IMG/VR virus record: IMGVR_UViG_3300037517_002278 | Location: 1 to 64,000 of that record | From: a virus | DNA length: 64,000 bases | Direction: 5' to 3' (one strand) | Shown: positions 54,501-61,198 of the stretch, piece by piece | Numbering within the stretch: position 1 is the stretch's first letter | Layout: the number at the start of each line of letters is the position of its first letter | Notes under the pieces: generated by a model | Told to the model about the DNA's origin: nothing | Database searches by the model: none | What the model saw: the letters and a program-made list of their open reading frames with translations, nothing else | Made by a program: the position numbers and the translations under genes

Positions 54501-56306
54501 CTATTCTTGAATTAGTGTAAAAGAACTCTTTTCAATGTCTACATCAAGATAAATTTGACGCTTTGCGATAATATCATTATATTGTGGTTTTAATCTTATT
54601 TCTATTTTGTTGTCGGAGAATGATCCCTTGATGATATTTAAATTATATAATCTGACATCACCTTTCGCATAATCAATTTCGCCTTGTTCAGAATTTAGGA
54701 CTATCTTATCACCAGTTTGCGAATCTAAGCGATATAAAACTACTTTGGAACCTCTATCCTCAAGGTAAACAATATTATTTGGATATTGCTGAACAACAAA
54801 TCCAGTAGACACTAAAGTTTGTGTATCAATGTCATCATCAAATGGATTACTCAAGCAAAATTCATAATAAGCACTACTATTTAATGCTGGATAAAAATCT
54901 TTTCTCATGATAACATCAGTCAAATTAGATTTGATTGCCTTTTCAGAAGCATCAATTGTGCTAATTGCTTTACTGTATCTAAATTTGCCACCAAATTTTT
55001 CAGTATCTGATAACTGAATATACTTAGTTAAATTAGAGATAACTTTTTCCTTAAGTTGATTTGAATTTAAGTTTGTTGAGGACTGGTCATAATAGACTCT
55101 CGAATTCAATTCTACAAAAATAATTGAAGGGTCAACAATTTCAGGAGTGACAGCAGCCACCGCATATTTTTTAATTTCTTGTAGAATTAAATTTTTGGTG
55201 TACGATGAAAGAAAACTTAACTCTCTTGGTTTGATTGATACCTTTACTTTTCCATATTCAGGTGGATTATCTTCTTCGCCACCATATGAAATAATATCAG
55301 CGATTGCTGGGTATATTCTTCTTACAATCGCTTCATAGTCTAGTGTCGTAACAGCACGATTCTGCGCTCCAAAACTCGCTGGAGCGTTCTGTTTGATGCT
55401 TTCTATACTTTCTATGCCAGCGCCACCAAACGCCTTCGTGAGCGTTGTAACGTTATTAACAGCAACGGTGAAATTGGTATTTCCAGCAACGTCTGCGATT
55501 AGACCGTTGTATGTAAAAACAGAAGCTCCATTCGTCGCATCGGCGTTTGTTGTTAAGTAACTTATTTCAATAACTTGACCAGCAATGAGTTTCTTACCAA
55601 AAATTCCGTCGCCAAATGTAATCTTATAATTTTCATCTTCAACTTCAGTGACAAAATATGTCGGAGAAGTGGCGCCAACATTTAAAATATTATCTGACTG
55701 TACAAATTTTTGAAAAGAAGAGGAATTAGAACTCTCATAAACATTGATTCTAATTGATGAGGTATCAATGTTTTGGTTTTGTAAAAGTACGCTATATGAA
55801 CCAGTATAAGCAGGAACAGTATATGTGTTTGAAATGTATAGTCCCTCGTAAATTTTAACGTCTGTGAAATTTACAGTATTGTCGGGCAAAACATTTGCCT
55901 GTACATCATCAAGTAAAACATATTGATATACAGTTTCATCTATATTTGTTAAAAATGAATTTCCTCTTTTTAAAAATACAGATTGTGGCAAGTTAACTCC
56001 ACTTAGAATAATATTCAGATTTACAGCAGCTGATGCTGCCACCGCTGAACGTGGAGTGTAACCCAATTCTTTTGCTCTCGCAACAACATTATCTCTTAAA
56101 GTTGCTGAGTCAAGAAAAGTCTCATTAACGCTCATGTTAGCGTTAAATGATGTGTAATACGTGTTATATGCCAACACGTCAAGCAATGTTCCAAGGGTTG
56201 ATCCCTCGAAGTCATAATCAGTAAATTCAGAATTCGCTCTCAGATAATCTCTAAGAGCATTTTTTATTTCAAAATAATCTAAACTTGTTAACTGATTATA
56301 TGCCAT
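54501..56306 (-). CDS. 6: Baseplate wedge protein gp6
   Basis: This 601-residue protein (T4 gp6 is 660) is the gpJ-like wedge subunit that forms the inner baseplate iris with gp25. The N-terminal ALRDYLRANSEFTDYDFEGSTLGTLLDVLAYNTYYTSFNANMSVNETFLDSATLRDNV region is diagnostic. So are EISYLTTNADATNG-like strands near 245 and the ITTLDYEAIVRRIYPAIADIISYGGEEDNPPEYGKVKVSI segment near residues 315-355. Its ATG overlaps the gp25 stop as TAATG. The assignment is firm. Confidence 0.95.
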   Translation of the reverse strand: MAYNQLTSLDYFEIKNALRDYLRANSEFTDYDFEGSTLGTLLDVLAYNTYYTSFNANMSVNETFLDSATLRDNVVARAKELGYTPRSAVAASAAVNLNIILSGVNLPQSVFLKRGNSFLTNIDETVYQYVLLDDVQANVLPDNTVNFTDVKIYEGLYISNTYTVPAYTGSYSVLLQNQNIDTSSIRINVYESSNSSSFQKFVQSDNILNVGATSPTYFVTEVEDENYKITFGDGIFGKKLIAGQVIEISYLTTNADATNGASVFTYNGLIADVAGNTNFTVAVNNVTTLTKAFGGAGIESIESIKQNAPASFGAQNRAVTTLDYEAIVRRIYPAIADIISYGGEEDNPPEYGKVKVSIKPRELSFLSSYTKNLILQEIKKYAVAAVTPEIVDPSIIFVELNSRVYYDQSSTNLNSNQLKEKVISNLTKYIQLSDTEKFGGKFRYSKAISTIDASEKAIKSNLTDVIMRKDFYPALNSSAYYEFCLSNPFDDDIDTQTLVSTGFVVQQYPNNIVYLEDRGSKVVLYRLDSQTGDKIVLNSEQGEIDYAKGDVRLYNLNIIKGSFSDNKIEIRLKPQYNDIIAKRQIYLDVDIEKSSFTLIQE

Positions 56307-56701
56307 TAGACTCTAGTTCTTTCTAGGAAGAGGGTAATACTGTCGGTTTTTTCTGGTAATCCAACAATAGAGTAATCAATCTCTACGTCATACCCATCAT
56401 CACTATCATTTATATCAACACTTACTGAGTTTAATAGCACTCTTGGTTCAAACGCATTGATGGTATATTCGATTTCTTCTCTAATAGAAGTGGCATTAAT
56501 GAAATCTAATGGTTCAAATAGTAGTTGGGTGATGCGACTGCCAATATTTGGATTGAAAAATCTTTCACCAGGGTAAGTGGTCAAGAGATTTTCGACGGAT
56601 TTTTTAATCGCAACGAAATCCTTGACCACCATAAGATCATTTGTAATAGGATTTTTAGCAAATGTAATGCTAAGATCTTTAAATGACCTACTTTCAGGCA
56701 T
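56306..56701 (-). CDS. 25: Baseplate wedge protein gp25
   Basis: This 131-residue protein matches T4 gp25 (132 residues), a lysozyme-like-fold sheath initiator that nucleates tube and sheath on the wedge. The invariant EPR motif is at residues 85-87 (INAFEPRVLL). The N-terminal SITFAKNPITNDL and RFFNPNIGSRITQLLFEP segments are typical of the family. It starts the gp25-gp6-gp7-position operon and is preceded by a perfect late promoter. Confidence 0.95.
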   Translation of the reverse strand: MPESRSFKDLSITFAKNPITNDLMVVKDFVAIKKSVENLLTTYPGERFFNPNIGSRITQLLFEPLDFINATSIREEIEYTINAFEPRVLLNSVSVDINDSDDGYDVEIDYSIVGLPEKTDSITLFLERTRV

Positions 56702-56722
56702 GAGAATACTCTATTTTATTAT

Positions 56723-56730
56723 TATTTATA
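56723..56730 (-). promoter_or_regulatory. Late promoter TATAAATA of the gp25 operon
   Basis: This is a perfect T4 late consensus on the minus strand, 22 bases before the gp25 ATG, in the short gap after the preceding gene. Confidence 0.82.
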
Positions 56731-56738
56731 CCCCATTC

Positions 56739-56930
56739 TCAATGCCAACGCTCCACATAATCATCAAATCCACCCTTGCCCCCACAAGGTCTAGACATTC
56801 TATCTTCTGGTGGGTTGTTTTTTCTTGAGTTATTTGTCGGAGTCATCGCTCCATAGTCTGTAATTAGCTTTGTAGTACCCCAATTTTCTTTCATAAACGA
56901 AATATCGCGGTCTACTTGATATTTTGCCAT
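56739..56930 (-). CDS. Small conserved phage protein
   Basis: This 63-residue protein (MAKYQVDRDISFMKENWGTTKLITDYGAMTPTNNSRKNNPPEDRM...) is polar, with a GGKGGFDDYVERWH end. It has a GGAG ribosome site. Short proteins of this type stand just upstream of gp25 in related cyanophages. No motif indicates a function. Confidence 0.65.
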   Translation of the reverse strand: MAKYQVDRDISFMKENWGTTKLITDYGAMTPTNNSRKNNPPEDRMSRPCGGKGGFDDYVERWH

Positions 56931-56975
56931 CTGTTTTTCTCCAAAAAGGTTAAAACAGAACTTTTTACGGGGTTC

Positions 56976-57635
56976 CTATCCCGTTATATCTTTTTCTTCG
57001 GTAGTTTTCCAAAAATATTCATCGGTATCCCCCAATCTTCCCCACTTCAGACCAATCTCAGTGCGATAAAACCGAGTAGATATCTTAAAATCGGGAGTTT
57101 TGGGTACTTCTGGCGTCCTAGACGGACTATAAACGCGCATACGATTGTTAGGATACAAGACAAATTGCCCATTTTCTAACAAAATACAGTTGTGAGACTT
57201 GTGCTCTTCGGGCAATTCACTTGTTCCACAGTCAATTTTGTCGTTGTATGGGTGATAATTGTCTAAGCTAAACAAATATTGCCCGCGCAACTGACCAAAA
57301 TCGCGGGTGAAGACCTCAAAATCCAGTTCTCCAATGTGTTTTTTCTGTACACAGACGACTCCATAGCTCATACAATCCCAAAATTGTAGATTTTGAAGGT
57401 TCATATCTGGGTTTGGAGTCTGCGGAGAACCACAAAATGCGCTAATTGGTAGTTTATCGTAGAGTGCTCCGTATTCTGGGAGGTACGTTTCAAAATAAAA
57501 AGCACGCCCAGGTATGCTTTTCGCACATACCCAGACGCCCTCTACAAATTCACCATGACCATCTTGTAGGTCTCGCAAATATTCTTTACGAACCCAGACC
57601 TTTTGAGGTGGCAGATTGGTGATTAATTGACTCAT
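56976..57635 (-). CDS. Conserved phage protein of unknown function
   Basis: This 219-residue protein begins MSQLITNLPPQKVWVRKEYLRD. It contains aromatic-rich conserved-looking stretches (FYFETYLPEYGALYDKLPISAF, NLQFWDCMSYGVVCVQKKHIG, FSLDNYHPYNDKIDCGTSELPEEHKSHN, FVLYPNNRMR). It resembles a protein widespread in cyanophages between the PAAR gene and gp25, without an assigned function. It starts four bases after the small basic gene and belongs to the same operon. No membrane segment or signal is seen. Confidence 0.75.
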   Translation of the reverse strand: MSQLITNLPPQKVWVRKEYLRDLQDGHGEFVEGVWVCAKSIPGRAFYFETYLPEYGALYDKLPISAFCGSPQTPNPDMNLQNLQFWDCMSYGVVCVQKKHIGELDFEVFTRDFGQLRGQYLFSLDNYHPYNDKIDCGTSELPEEHKSHNCILLENGQFVLYPNNRMRVYSPSRTPEVPKTPDFKISTRFYRTEIGLKWGRLGDTDEYFWKTTEEKDITG

Positions 57636-57638
57636 TTT

Positions 57639-57782
57639 TTATGAACCCTGCCCACGATAGCGTTTTTTGCGTCCATTACGTGAGGATGCAGCAAGATTTG
57701 TATTTTTACTGCGACCTTGACGAGTACACTTAGGTTTTCCAGGGACATAACTTGACTTGTTGAAACTTGTTGTTTTTGCCAT
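57639..57782 (-). CDS. 47-residue basic conserved phage protein
   Basis: Read from 57782 on the minus strand, this frame gives MAKTTSFNKSSYVPGKPKCT and then RQGRSKNTNLAASSRNGRKKRYRGQGS before TAA. The protein is strongly basic and matches the pattern of a tiny protein repeatedly seen in T4-like cyanophages. It fits neatly between the PAAR gene (6 bases) and the 219-residue gene (3 bases). A longer overlapping frame in this stretch looks like a shadow. Nucleic-acid binding or a structural glue role is possible but unproven. Confidence 0.75.
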   Translation of the reverse strand: MAKTTSFNKSSYVPGKPKCTRQGRSKNTNLAASSRNGRKKRYRGQGS

Positions 57783-57788
57783 AATACA

Positions 57789-58133
57789 TTAATTCGAAAA
57801 TACGTTACTTGTGACGGAGACAATTTTAATATTGTTCGCAATATTTAGTTGATCTCCGATATGTGCGATAGGTTGCTTCATGTGAAACACTGTGCCATCG
57901 GCTTTTACTACTCTTTCGACGGAGCATGTAGATGAAGGATTCGTACATGTGTTGCCTTGAGAAGGACTCAAAGATTCTCCATTTACCATTACAGGAATTT
58001 TGTTGACATAAACTTTGTTACTACTTCCAGTTCCAGATAGTTCTCTCGGTGGAACTTGACAAGGGGTTGGGCATGTGCTTCCACTGTCAGATCCCCTATA
58101 CGTTGCTACTGGTCTTCCTTTTCCTGCTGCCAT
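57789..58133 (-). CDS. PAAR-domain tail tip protein (gp5.4-like)
   Basis: This 114-residue protein starts MAAGKGRPVATYRGSDSGSTCP and contains VYVNKIPVMVNGESLSP. Later segments are TCSVERVVKADGTVFHMKQPIAHIGDQL. These are features of PAAR proteins, which form the sharpened metal-binding cone at the end of the central spike. Histidines and cysteines (C21, C25, H84, H91 approximately) could supply the metal site. T4 places its PAAR protein gp5.4 just before gp6, consistent with the position here. It would pierce the host outer membrane. Confidence 0.85.
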   Translation of the reverse strand: MAAGKGRPVATYRGSDSGSTCPTPCQVPPRELSGTGSSNKVYVNKIPVMVNGESLSPSQGNTCTNPSSTCSVERVVKADGTVFHMKQPIAHIGDQLNIANNIKIVSVTSNVFSN

Positions 58134-58389
58134 TTGAACATTTTGTTCCTTTCAATTTATTTAGTTTGTCATACAAATCATCCAAAGCCTCATTGAGTTT
58201 TACATAATCCTCCCCTTCGGGTGGTTTGTACATGATAATGAATGGATCTGGTAGTTTTGTAAGGCGTTCTTCAATTTTTCTTATTCTTTTTTCTAGGCTT
58301 TGAAGTTGATTCTCCAAAACCCTGACCTGCTGATTCGTTTCGGATGTCAACAATTTGCTTAAGCTCGTCCTCCAAACTTGATTGTTCAT
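58096..58389 (-). CDS. Small coiled-coil protein overlapping two neighbours
   Basis: This 97-residue frame from MNNQVWRTSLSKLL contains a coiled coil (VRVLENQLQSLEKRIRKIEERLTKL). It is followed by FIIMYKPPEGEDYVKLNEALDDLYDKLNKL and a basic tail. A GGAGAG ribosome site precedes the chosen start. It overlaps the upstream gene by 119 bases and the PAAR gene by 38, which is much for a phage of this type. The stretch 58134-58270 has no other gene, which supports it, but the true start could be further inside. The function is unknown. Confidence 0.6.
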   Translation of the reverse strand: MNNQVWRTSLSKLLTSETNQQVRVLENQLQSLEKRIRKIEERLTKLPDPFIIMYKPPEGEDYVKLNEALDDLYDKLNKLKGTKCSNGSRKRKTSSNV

Positions 58390-58615
58390 CCATCGTCTCT
58401 CCAAATGTTGCTGTGTCGGTGTAAATAAGTTCGCCAGTCTTATCAAATGTTGAAATCTCTAAAGAATCATCAGCATCATACAAACCATTATACCACTTAT
58501 CCGCTAAAGTTAACATGTGATCTGCTAATTTGTCATAATCATTAAATGATTGATCATCAATCACTTCACCGTTCTTGCCGATGATTTTGTACTGTATGGT
58601 TTTATCTTCAGTCAT
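58271..58615 (-). CDS. Small conserved phage protein
   Basis: This 114-residue protein begins MTEDKTIQYKIIGKNGEVIDDQSFNDYDKLADHML. It runs through a short alpha/beta-type segment to a basic C-terminus (GESTSKPRKKNKKN). The start at 58615 overlaps the upstream stop by eight bases (ATGACTGA); a longer start would lie inside that gene. No catalytic motif is visible. It is likely a virion or regulatory accessory; the function is unknown. Confidence 0.65.
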   Translation of the reverse strand: MTEDKTIQYKIIGKNGEVIDDQSFNDYDKLADHMLTLADKWYNGLYDADDSLEISTFDKTGELIYTDTATFGETMDEQSSLEDELKQIVDIRNESAGQGFGESTSKPRKKNKKN

Positions 58616-58805
58616 TTTCTTCGCTTTCGTCAAAAAATTCGTCAACTTTTTCCAATGAAACTGAACCGTCTTTGTTCACTCTCCATTCTATTACATTACC
58701 TTCTTCCCAACCAACGGATTGAACAAGTTCGTCAGGTAACGTAAGAAAATATTCATCAAAATCTTCGTTGTATTCTACAGTTGTTTCGTATACTTTTGGT
58801 GTCAT
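58608..58805 (-). CDS. AbrB-like small protein
   Basis: This 65-residue protein (MTPKVYETTVEYNEDFDEYFLTLPDELVQSVGW, then EEGNVIEWRVNKDGSVSLEKV) has the pattern of AbrB/MazE swapped-hairpin proteins: xLPxEL, a GWxxGDxIxW-type turn and a closing strand, followed by an acidic tail. Such proteins bind DNA as dimers. It begins the operon leading to the PAAR gene, with no obvious Shine-Dalgarno site. A transcription-regulator role is a guess from fold pattern only. Confidence 0.62.
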   Translation of the reverse strand: MTPKVYETTVEYNEDFDEYFLTLPDELVQSVGWEEGNVIEWRVNKDGSVSLEKVDEFFDESEEND

Positions 58806-58894
58806 AATTGTAACATAACTGACTTTATATAGTTAGTAAAAATATAAAATATGTTGCCTAAGCATACGTTGCTGTAAATATTCCAAAGCATTGT

Positions 58895-58942
58895 AAAAAG
58901 CAACCGAGTGAAATTTCAAATGTCTCTGAGATCCTCGGTTGC
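58895..58942 (-). terminator. Terminator after the secreted-protein gene
   Basis: On the minus strand a 9-bp stem (GCAACCGAG with CTCGGTTGC, 25-base loop that may itself fold) is followed by five T. It lies about 58 bases after the stop at 59000. The rest of 58806-58999 shows no gene. Confidence 0.65.
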
Positions 58943-58999
58943 CAAATACAACGATTGTAAATTCTCGTTCGCTTACTAATACGTGAGTAACTTGCTCCA

Positions 59000-59413
59000 T
59001 CAGCAGTCGGAAGATTCTACATCAAAGAACAAAAACAAATTGATGCGTTTCTGACGACAGCGATTCGGTTGAGTATTAATTACAGTTGGAGGGACAACTA
59101 CAGGACCACCAGATCCTTGAAAGAAACTCGGCGGGTGGTATTGAATCTGAGATTGAGGTGCGTACTGAGCAACGTTAACGTAGTTTTGGCGTAGTTTGCC
59201 ATACCTACGAATAAGATCTGCTTCTACCTGTTTCATATTCTGAGTGATGCCAGGTCCAGGGCTGATGCGAATCTTACCGCCGTCTGGGGTGTTATATACA
59301 GCACCTTGGGGTTTATCAGACCATTCGGTAGCATACTGTTGGGCAATAGCATGAGAGCTCAAAGGAAATGCGATGGTCGAAGCCATGGCACTCGCAATTA
59401 CGAAGTGTTTCAT
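59000..59413 (-). CDS. Small secreted or periplasmic protein
   Basis: This 137-residue protein starts MKHFVIASAMASTIAFPLSSHAIAQQ, a clear Sec-type signal peptide with likely cleavage after SHA or AIA. The mature part includes GGKIRISPGPGITQNMKQVEADLIRRYG and a Pro/Gln/Gly-rich segment, then CRQKRINLFLFF and a final cysteine. The family is unknown to me. It is a single-gene unit with its own TTGACA/TAGGAT promoter and a terminator. Export suggests a role at the host envelope, such as exclusion, but this is inference. Confidence 0.65.
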   Translation of the reverse strand: MKHFVIASAMASTIAFPLSSHAIAQQYATEWSDKPQGAVYNTPDGGKIRISPGPGITQNMKQVEADLIRRYGKLRQNYVNVAQYAPQSQIQYHPPSFFQGSGGPVVVPPTVINTQPNRCRQKRINLFLFFDVESSDC

Positions 59414-59436
59414 AGTCTTATTGATTTCTTGCTTTT

Positions 59437-59465
59437 ATCCTAACAGGTTTTCTGGGACTTGTCAA
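59437..59465 (-). promoter_or_regulatory. Sigma-70-type promoter of the secreted-protein gene
   Basis: The minus strand has TTGACA (59460-59465), a 17-base spacer and TAGGAT (59437-59442), 24 bases before the ATG at 59413. This looks like an early, host-read promoter. Confidence 0.72.
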
Positions 59466-59670
59466 GCTTTCTGTGAGCATCTTCAAAAGTTCTTTGAGGA
59501 CTATGAAGATATACGAAAACTCTTCGCTTGGCGTGGTTCGAGTACTTAGAGGTTTTTGAGTCATTTTTTTGTGGGAAAAATTTTTTTTATGAAAGCGAAA
59601 ACAGTCGAGCGTTTTCAAAGTTTTGTAGGTTAATAGTATCTATCAATTTTGGTATCGCTCGGCCGCGCCG

Positions 59671-59690
59671 TTATAACGATAACGTTATAA
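59671..59690. repeat. Inverted repeat at the island edge
   Basis: TTATAACG and CGTTATAA face each other across the four bases ATAA, forming an 8-bp stem or an operator-like dyad. No T-run follows directly on either strand, so termination is not the obvious role. Confidence 0.5.
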
Positions 59691-59705
59691 AATAACTGTC
59701 CGAGT

Positions 59706-59724
59706 GCCCCCCTGCTCGGGGGGC
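59706..59724. terminator. GC-rich hairpin ending the GC-rich island
   Basis: GCCCCCC and GGGGGGC form a 7-bp stem with a five-base loop. It lies just after the HicA-like gene's stop on the minus strand and could end island transcription, although the T-rich stretch only begins about 12 bases later. Confidence 0.5.
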
Positions 59725-59740
59725 GTGGTAGGATGGCGGG

Positions 59741-59950
59741 TCAGGTGGCAGCGGCGAGCGCCTTGCGAACGACTGCCGACATGCCAGGTGAGATGGTGCT
59801 GCGTCCCTTGCTGCCATGGGTCGGGACGATCAGATCAGACTGCCAGGCGGGATGCCTCCAGACTTGATGCGACGCTGTGGTTCGCTTGAGCACAGCGCCA
59901 ACCTGTCTCAGCTGGCGCTCGGCGTCTCGGCACTTGAGAGGGGATGCCAT
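59741..59950 (-). CDS. hicA: HicA-like mRNA interferase
   Basis: This 69-residue protein (MASPLKCRDAERQLRQVGAV) has the HicA/YcfA pattern: a helix, then GAVLKRTTASHQVWRHP with candidate catalytic H28, then a strand DLIVPTHGSKGRSTISPGMS and a final helix VVRKALA. HicA toxins are double-stranded-RNA-binding-fold RNases that cleave mRNA and are normally checked by a HicB partner. No HicB is evident next to it; the gene four bases upstream is unrelated by eye. A GAGG ribosome site precedes the ATG. It is the last gene of the GC-rich island. A phage role in degrading host mRNA is possible. Confidence 0.75.
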   Translation of the reverse strand: MASPLKCRDAERQLRQVGAVLKRTTASHQVWRHPAWQSDLIVPTHGSKGRSTISPGMSAVVRKALAAAT

Positions 59951-59953
59951 GGG

Positions 59954-60136
59954 TCAGTCCTCGTGGGTGAACAGGGGCAGGCGGGCGAGCGCCTCATCAC
60001 GGTAGCGGTCGGCGTGGGCACCTGCCAACCACGATGCCTCTACGGTGATGGGGACCAGGCGCCCCATGGTCTGCTGTGCGTCATCAGTCGGGCGACCTGC
60101 CCACACGATCTGGCGGGTCTGGAGGTCGGATGCCAT
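59954..60136 (-). CDS. Small protein co-transcribed with HicA-like gene
   Basis: This 60-residue frame from MASDLQTRQIVWAGRPTDDAQQT continues to ADRYRDEALARLPLFTHED. A start four codons earlier at 60148 is equally possible. It ends three bases before the HicA-like start, so the two are coupled. It lacks the HicB signature (an RNase H-like partial fold with YxAxxPDLPG), so calling it an antitoxin would be speculation. A TGTAGACT promoter-like box lies about 30 bases upstream. Confidence 0.55.
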   Translation of the reverse strand: MASDLQTRQIVWAGRPTDDAQQTMGRLVPITVEASWLAGAHADRYRDEALARLPLFTHED

Positions 60137-60174
60137 GGAGAGGATCATCGGTGTCTGTCGGTTGAACTGAGAGA

Positions 60175-60184
60175 AGTCTACAGG
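60175..60184 (-). promoter_or_regulatory. Degenerate island promoter box
   Basis: The minus strand reads CCTGTAGACT, the core of the island's 22-bp element, about 27 bases before the first possible start of the next gene. The downstream half of the element has diverged. Confidence 0.45.
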
Positions 60185-60193
60185 CGGCGCCGC

Positions 60194-60379
60194 TCAGTGG
60201 CGGTCGCTGATGTTCCAGATGCCCCACTGTCCACCGTTGGCGTGGGCGTCCCGAACTTCGATCGCTTCCATACGCTGGGCGCTGGTGTAGGTCGCCCAAC
60301 CCTCAGCGGTCTCGCTGGCGAGGGTGCTGCCGTAGCAGGCGTTCCAGATCAGGTTGGCGGTTTCGAGGGTCATGGTCAT
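60194..60379 (-). CDS. Small island protein
   Basis: This 61-residue protein (MTMTLETANLIWNACYGSTLASETAEGWATYTSAQRM...) begins with the same ATGACCATGACCCTC as the gene at 60459-60728, suggesting cassette duplication at its 5' end. It is polar and Trp/Ala-rich with no known domain. The leader carries a full copy of the island element. The function is unknown. Confidence 0.6.
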   Translation of the reverse strand: MTMTLETANLIWNACYGSTLASETAEGWATYTSAQRMEAIEVRDAHANGGQWGIWNISDRH

Positions 60380-60394
60380 GGGTCGTTTCGTTTC

Positions 60395-60416
60395 GATGCT
60401 GTTAGTCTACAGGGTC
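60395..60416 (-). repeat. Island 22-bp element, copy 1
   Basis: On the minus strand this copy reads GACCCTGTAGACTAACAGC plus ATC. It lies 16 bases before the ATG at 60379. TAGACT can act as a -10 box; no clear -35 is present. Confidence 0.75.
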
Positions 60417-60458
60417 GGGCGGCAGGATCGGGGGCATCAGTGGACACCCCCTCAACCG

Positions 60459-60728
60459 TCACAGCTCTGCCATCATGGCGTTCATCTCGTCGGCATCAAT
60501 GGCGACGCTATCCCATGCCACCCCGTCACGGGTCTGCCCGAGGTGGCGACCGATCATGCCATCCATCATGCAGCGAACGAACTTCTCCCAGGGGGTCTCA
60601 TCATCGCCACAGTACTCTACACATGCCTTGGCGGTGTTGTAGAGGAATTCATCGTTGCCGATCCACAGGGCGGCATTCCAGGTCTCGTAGGTTGCCCAAC
60701 CGTTGTAGGTGCTGAGGGTCATGGTCAT
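60459..60728 (-). CDS. YETWNxALW-motif phage protein (DUF7249-like)
   Basis: This 89-residue protein starts MTMTLSTYNGWATYETWNAA followed by LWIGNDEFLYNTAKACVEYCG. The YETWNxALWIxNDExLYN motif marks a small family seen in cyanophages and picocyanobacteria. The remainder (TPWEKFVRCMMDGMIGRHLGQTRDGVAWDSVAIDADEMNAMM) fits the family's length. The family function is unknown to me. It has its own copy of the island element, and either of two nearby ATGs may be used. Confidence 0.75.
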   Translation of the reverse strand: MTMTLSTYNGWATYETWNAALWIGNDEFLYNTAKACVEYCGDDETPWEKFVRCMMDGMIGRHLGQTRDGVAWDSVAIDADEMNAMMAEL

Positions 60729-60747
60729 GGTCTCGTTTCGTTTGGTT

Positions 60748-60769
60748 GATGCTGTTAGTCTACAGGGTC
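60748..60769 (-). repeat. Island 22-bp element, copy 2
   Basis: This copy is identical to copy 1 over the 22 bases. It ends 20 bases before the ATG at 60728 and follows directly on the stop of the gene at 60773. Confidence 0.75.
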
Positions 60770-60772
60770 GGG

Positions 60773-60913
60773 TCAGCGGATCTCTGCCAGGATGGACACC
60801 TTCTCAGCTGTCACACGGTCAAGGGTCTGGGCGAGGGCGAACACGCTGCCGAGGGTCTGAGCGAACATCAGGCAGATGCCAGCGATCAGGGAGAGGCGGA
60901 TCAGGTTTGCCAT
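60773..60913 (-). CDS. 46-residue membrane or secreted peptide
   Basis: Read from 60913, the protein is MANLIRLSLIAGICLMFAQT and then LGSVFALAQTLDRVTAEKVSILAEIR. Residues 4-28 form one hydrophobic segment that could be a signal peptide or single membrane helix, with a short charged tail. It lies between two copies of the island element and has the same ACC-rich leader without Shine-Dalgarno site. Tiny membrane peptides of this kind are common among phage early genes; the role is unknown. Confidence 0.6.
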   Translation of the reverse strand: MANLIRLSLIAGICLMFAQTLGSVFALAQTLDRVTAEKVSILAEIR

Positions 60914-60927
60914 GGTTGTCTGTGGTT

Positions 60928-60949
60928 GATGCTGTTAGTCTACAGGGTC
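60928..60949 (-). repeat. Island 22-bp element, copy 3
   Basis: This copy is identical to copies 1 and 2. It lies 15 bases before the ATG at 60913 and precedes the leader AACCACAGACAACC. Confidence 0.75.
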
Positions 60950-60960
60950 AGCGCCGCCGA

Positions 60961-61161
60961 TCAGGCGAGGCAGTGACGGTTCACCCACTGTCCCAGGGAG
61001 AGGGGGCGGATCACCAAGGCGCTCACCATGGCACGACGGGAGACACCTTCGAAGCGGTAAACCTTCCTGCTGCTGGTGAACTGTACCCGAGCGGTGCCCG
61101 TGATAGGATTGACGGTCAGGCGATGGATGGCGCTGCTGTTCTGGCGGATTCGGAAGATCAT
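60961..61161 (-). CDS. KTSC-domain-like protein
   Basis: This 66-residue protein (MIFRIRQNSSAIHRLTVNPI...) has the KTSC pattern: a beta-strand pair TARVQFTSSRKVYRFEGVSRRAM followed by a helix and SLGQWVNRHCL in place of the typical SxGxYxNxxI end. KTSC domains occur near lysyl-tRNA synthetase and in phages and are thought to bind RNA. The leader AACCACAGACAAACG follows a complete island element. The function in the phage is unknown. Confidence 0.65.
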   Translation of the reverse strand: MIFRIRQNSSAIHRLTVNPITGTARVQFTSSRKVYRFEGVSRRAMVSALVIRPLSLGQWVNRHCLA

Positions 61162-61176
61162 CGTTTGTCTGTGGTT

Positions 61177-61198
61177 GATGCTGTTAGTCTACAGGGTC
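61177..61198 (-). repeat. Island 22-bp element, copy 4
   Basis: This copy is identical to copies 1-3. It also encodes the last residues (DPVD) and the TAA stop of the upstream membrane-protein gene, so promoter and coding functions share the bases. Confidence 0.75.

Larger units (their letters stand above)
59466..59740. other. Gene-poor junction between AT-rich and GC-rich DNA
   Basis: Between the secreted-protein gene and the HicA-like gene (59414-59740, 327 bases) I find no convincing gene. It holds the promoter at 59437-59465, a run of A/T near 59564-59590, an 8-bp inverted repeat at 59671-59690 and a GC hairpin at 59706-59724. Base composition shifts abruptly at about 59,655-59,705, marking the island edge. 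Confidence 0.5.

Noticed and set aside
57632-57841. Minus-strand frame of 69 codons over the PAAR end
   Set aside because: It overlaps both the PAAR gene and the well-matching 47-residue basic protein in other frames and has no recognisable features.
59418-59618. Minus-strand reading frame of 66 codons (or 48 from an inner ATG) upstream of the secreted-protein gene
   Set aside because: It covers that gene's -35/-10 promoter, has no ribosome site, and its composition resembles translated non-coding AT-rich DNA.
59741-60148. Calling the 60-residue neighbour HicB
   Set aside because: It lacks the HicB pattern and is shorter than typical HicB proteins; only coupling to the HicA-like gene is seen.
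59816-60715. Plus-strand open frame of 299 codons across the GC-rich island
   Set aside because: It runs antisense to several short genes with good motifs, is rich in Arg/Gly/Ser/His typical of GC-rich shadow frames, and has no domain.
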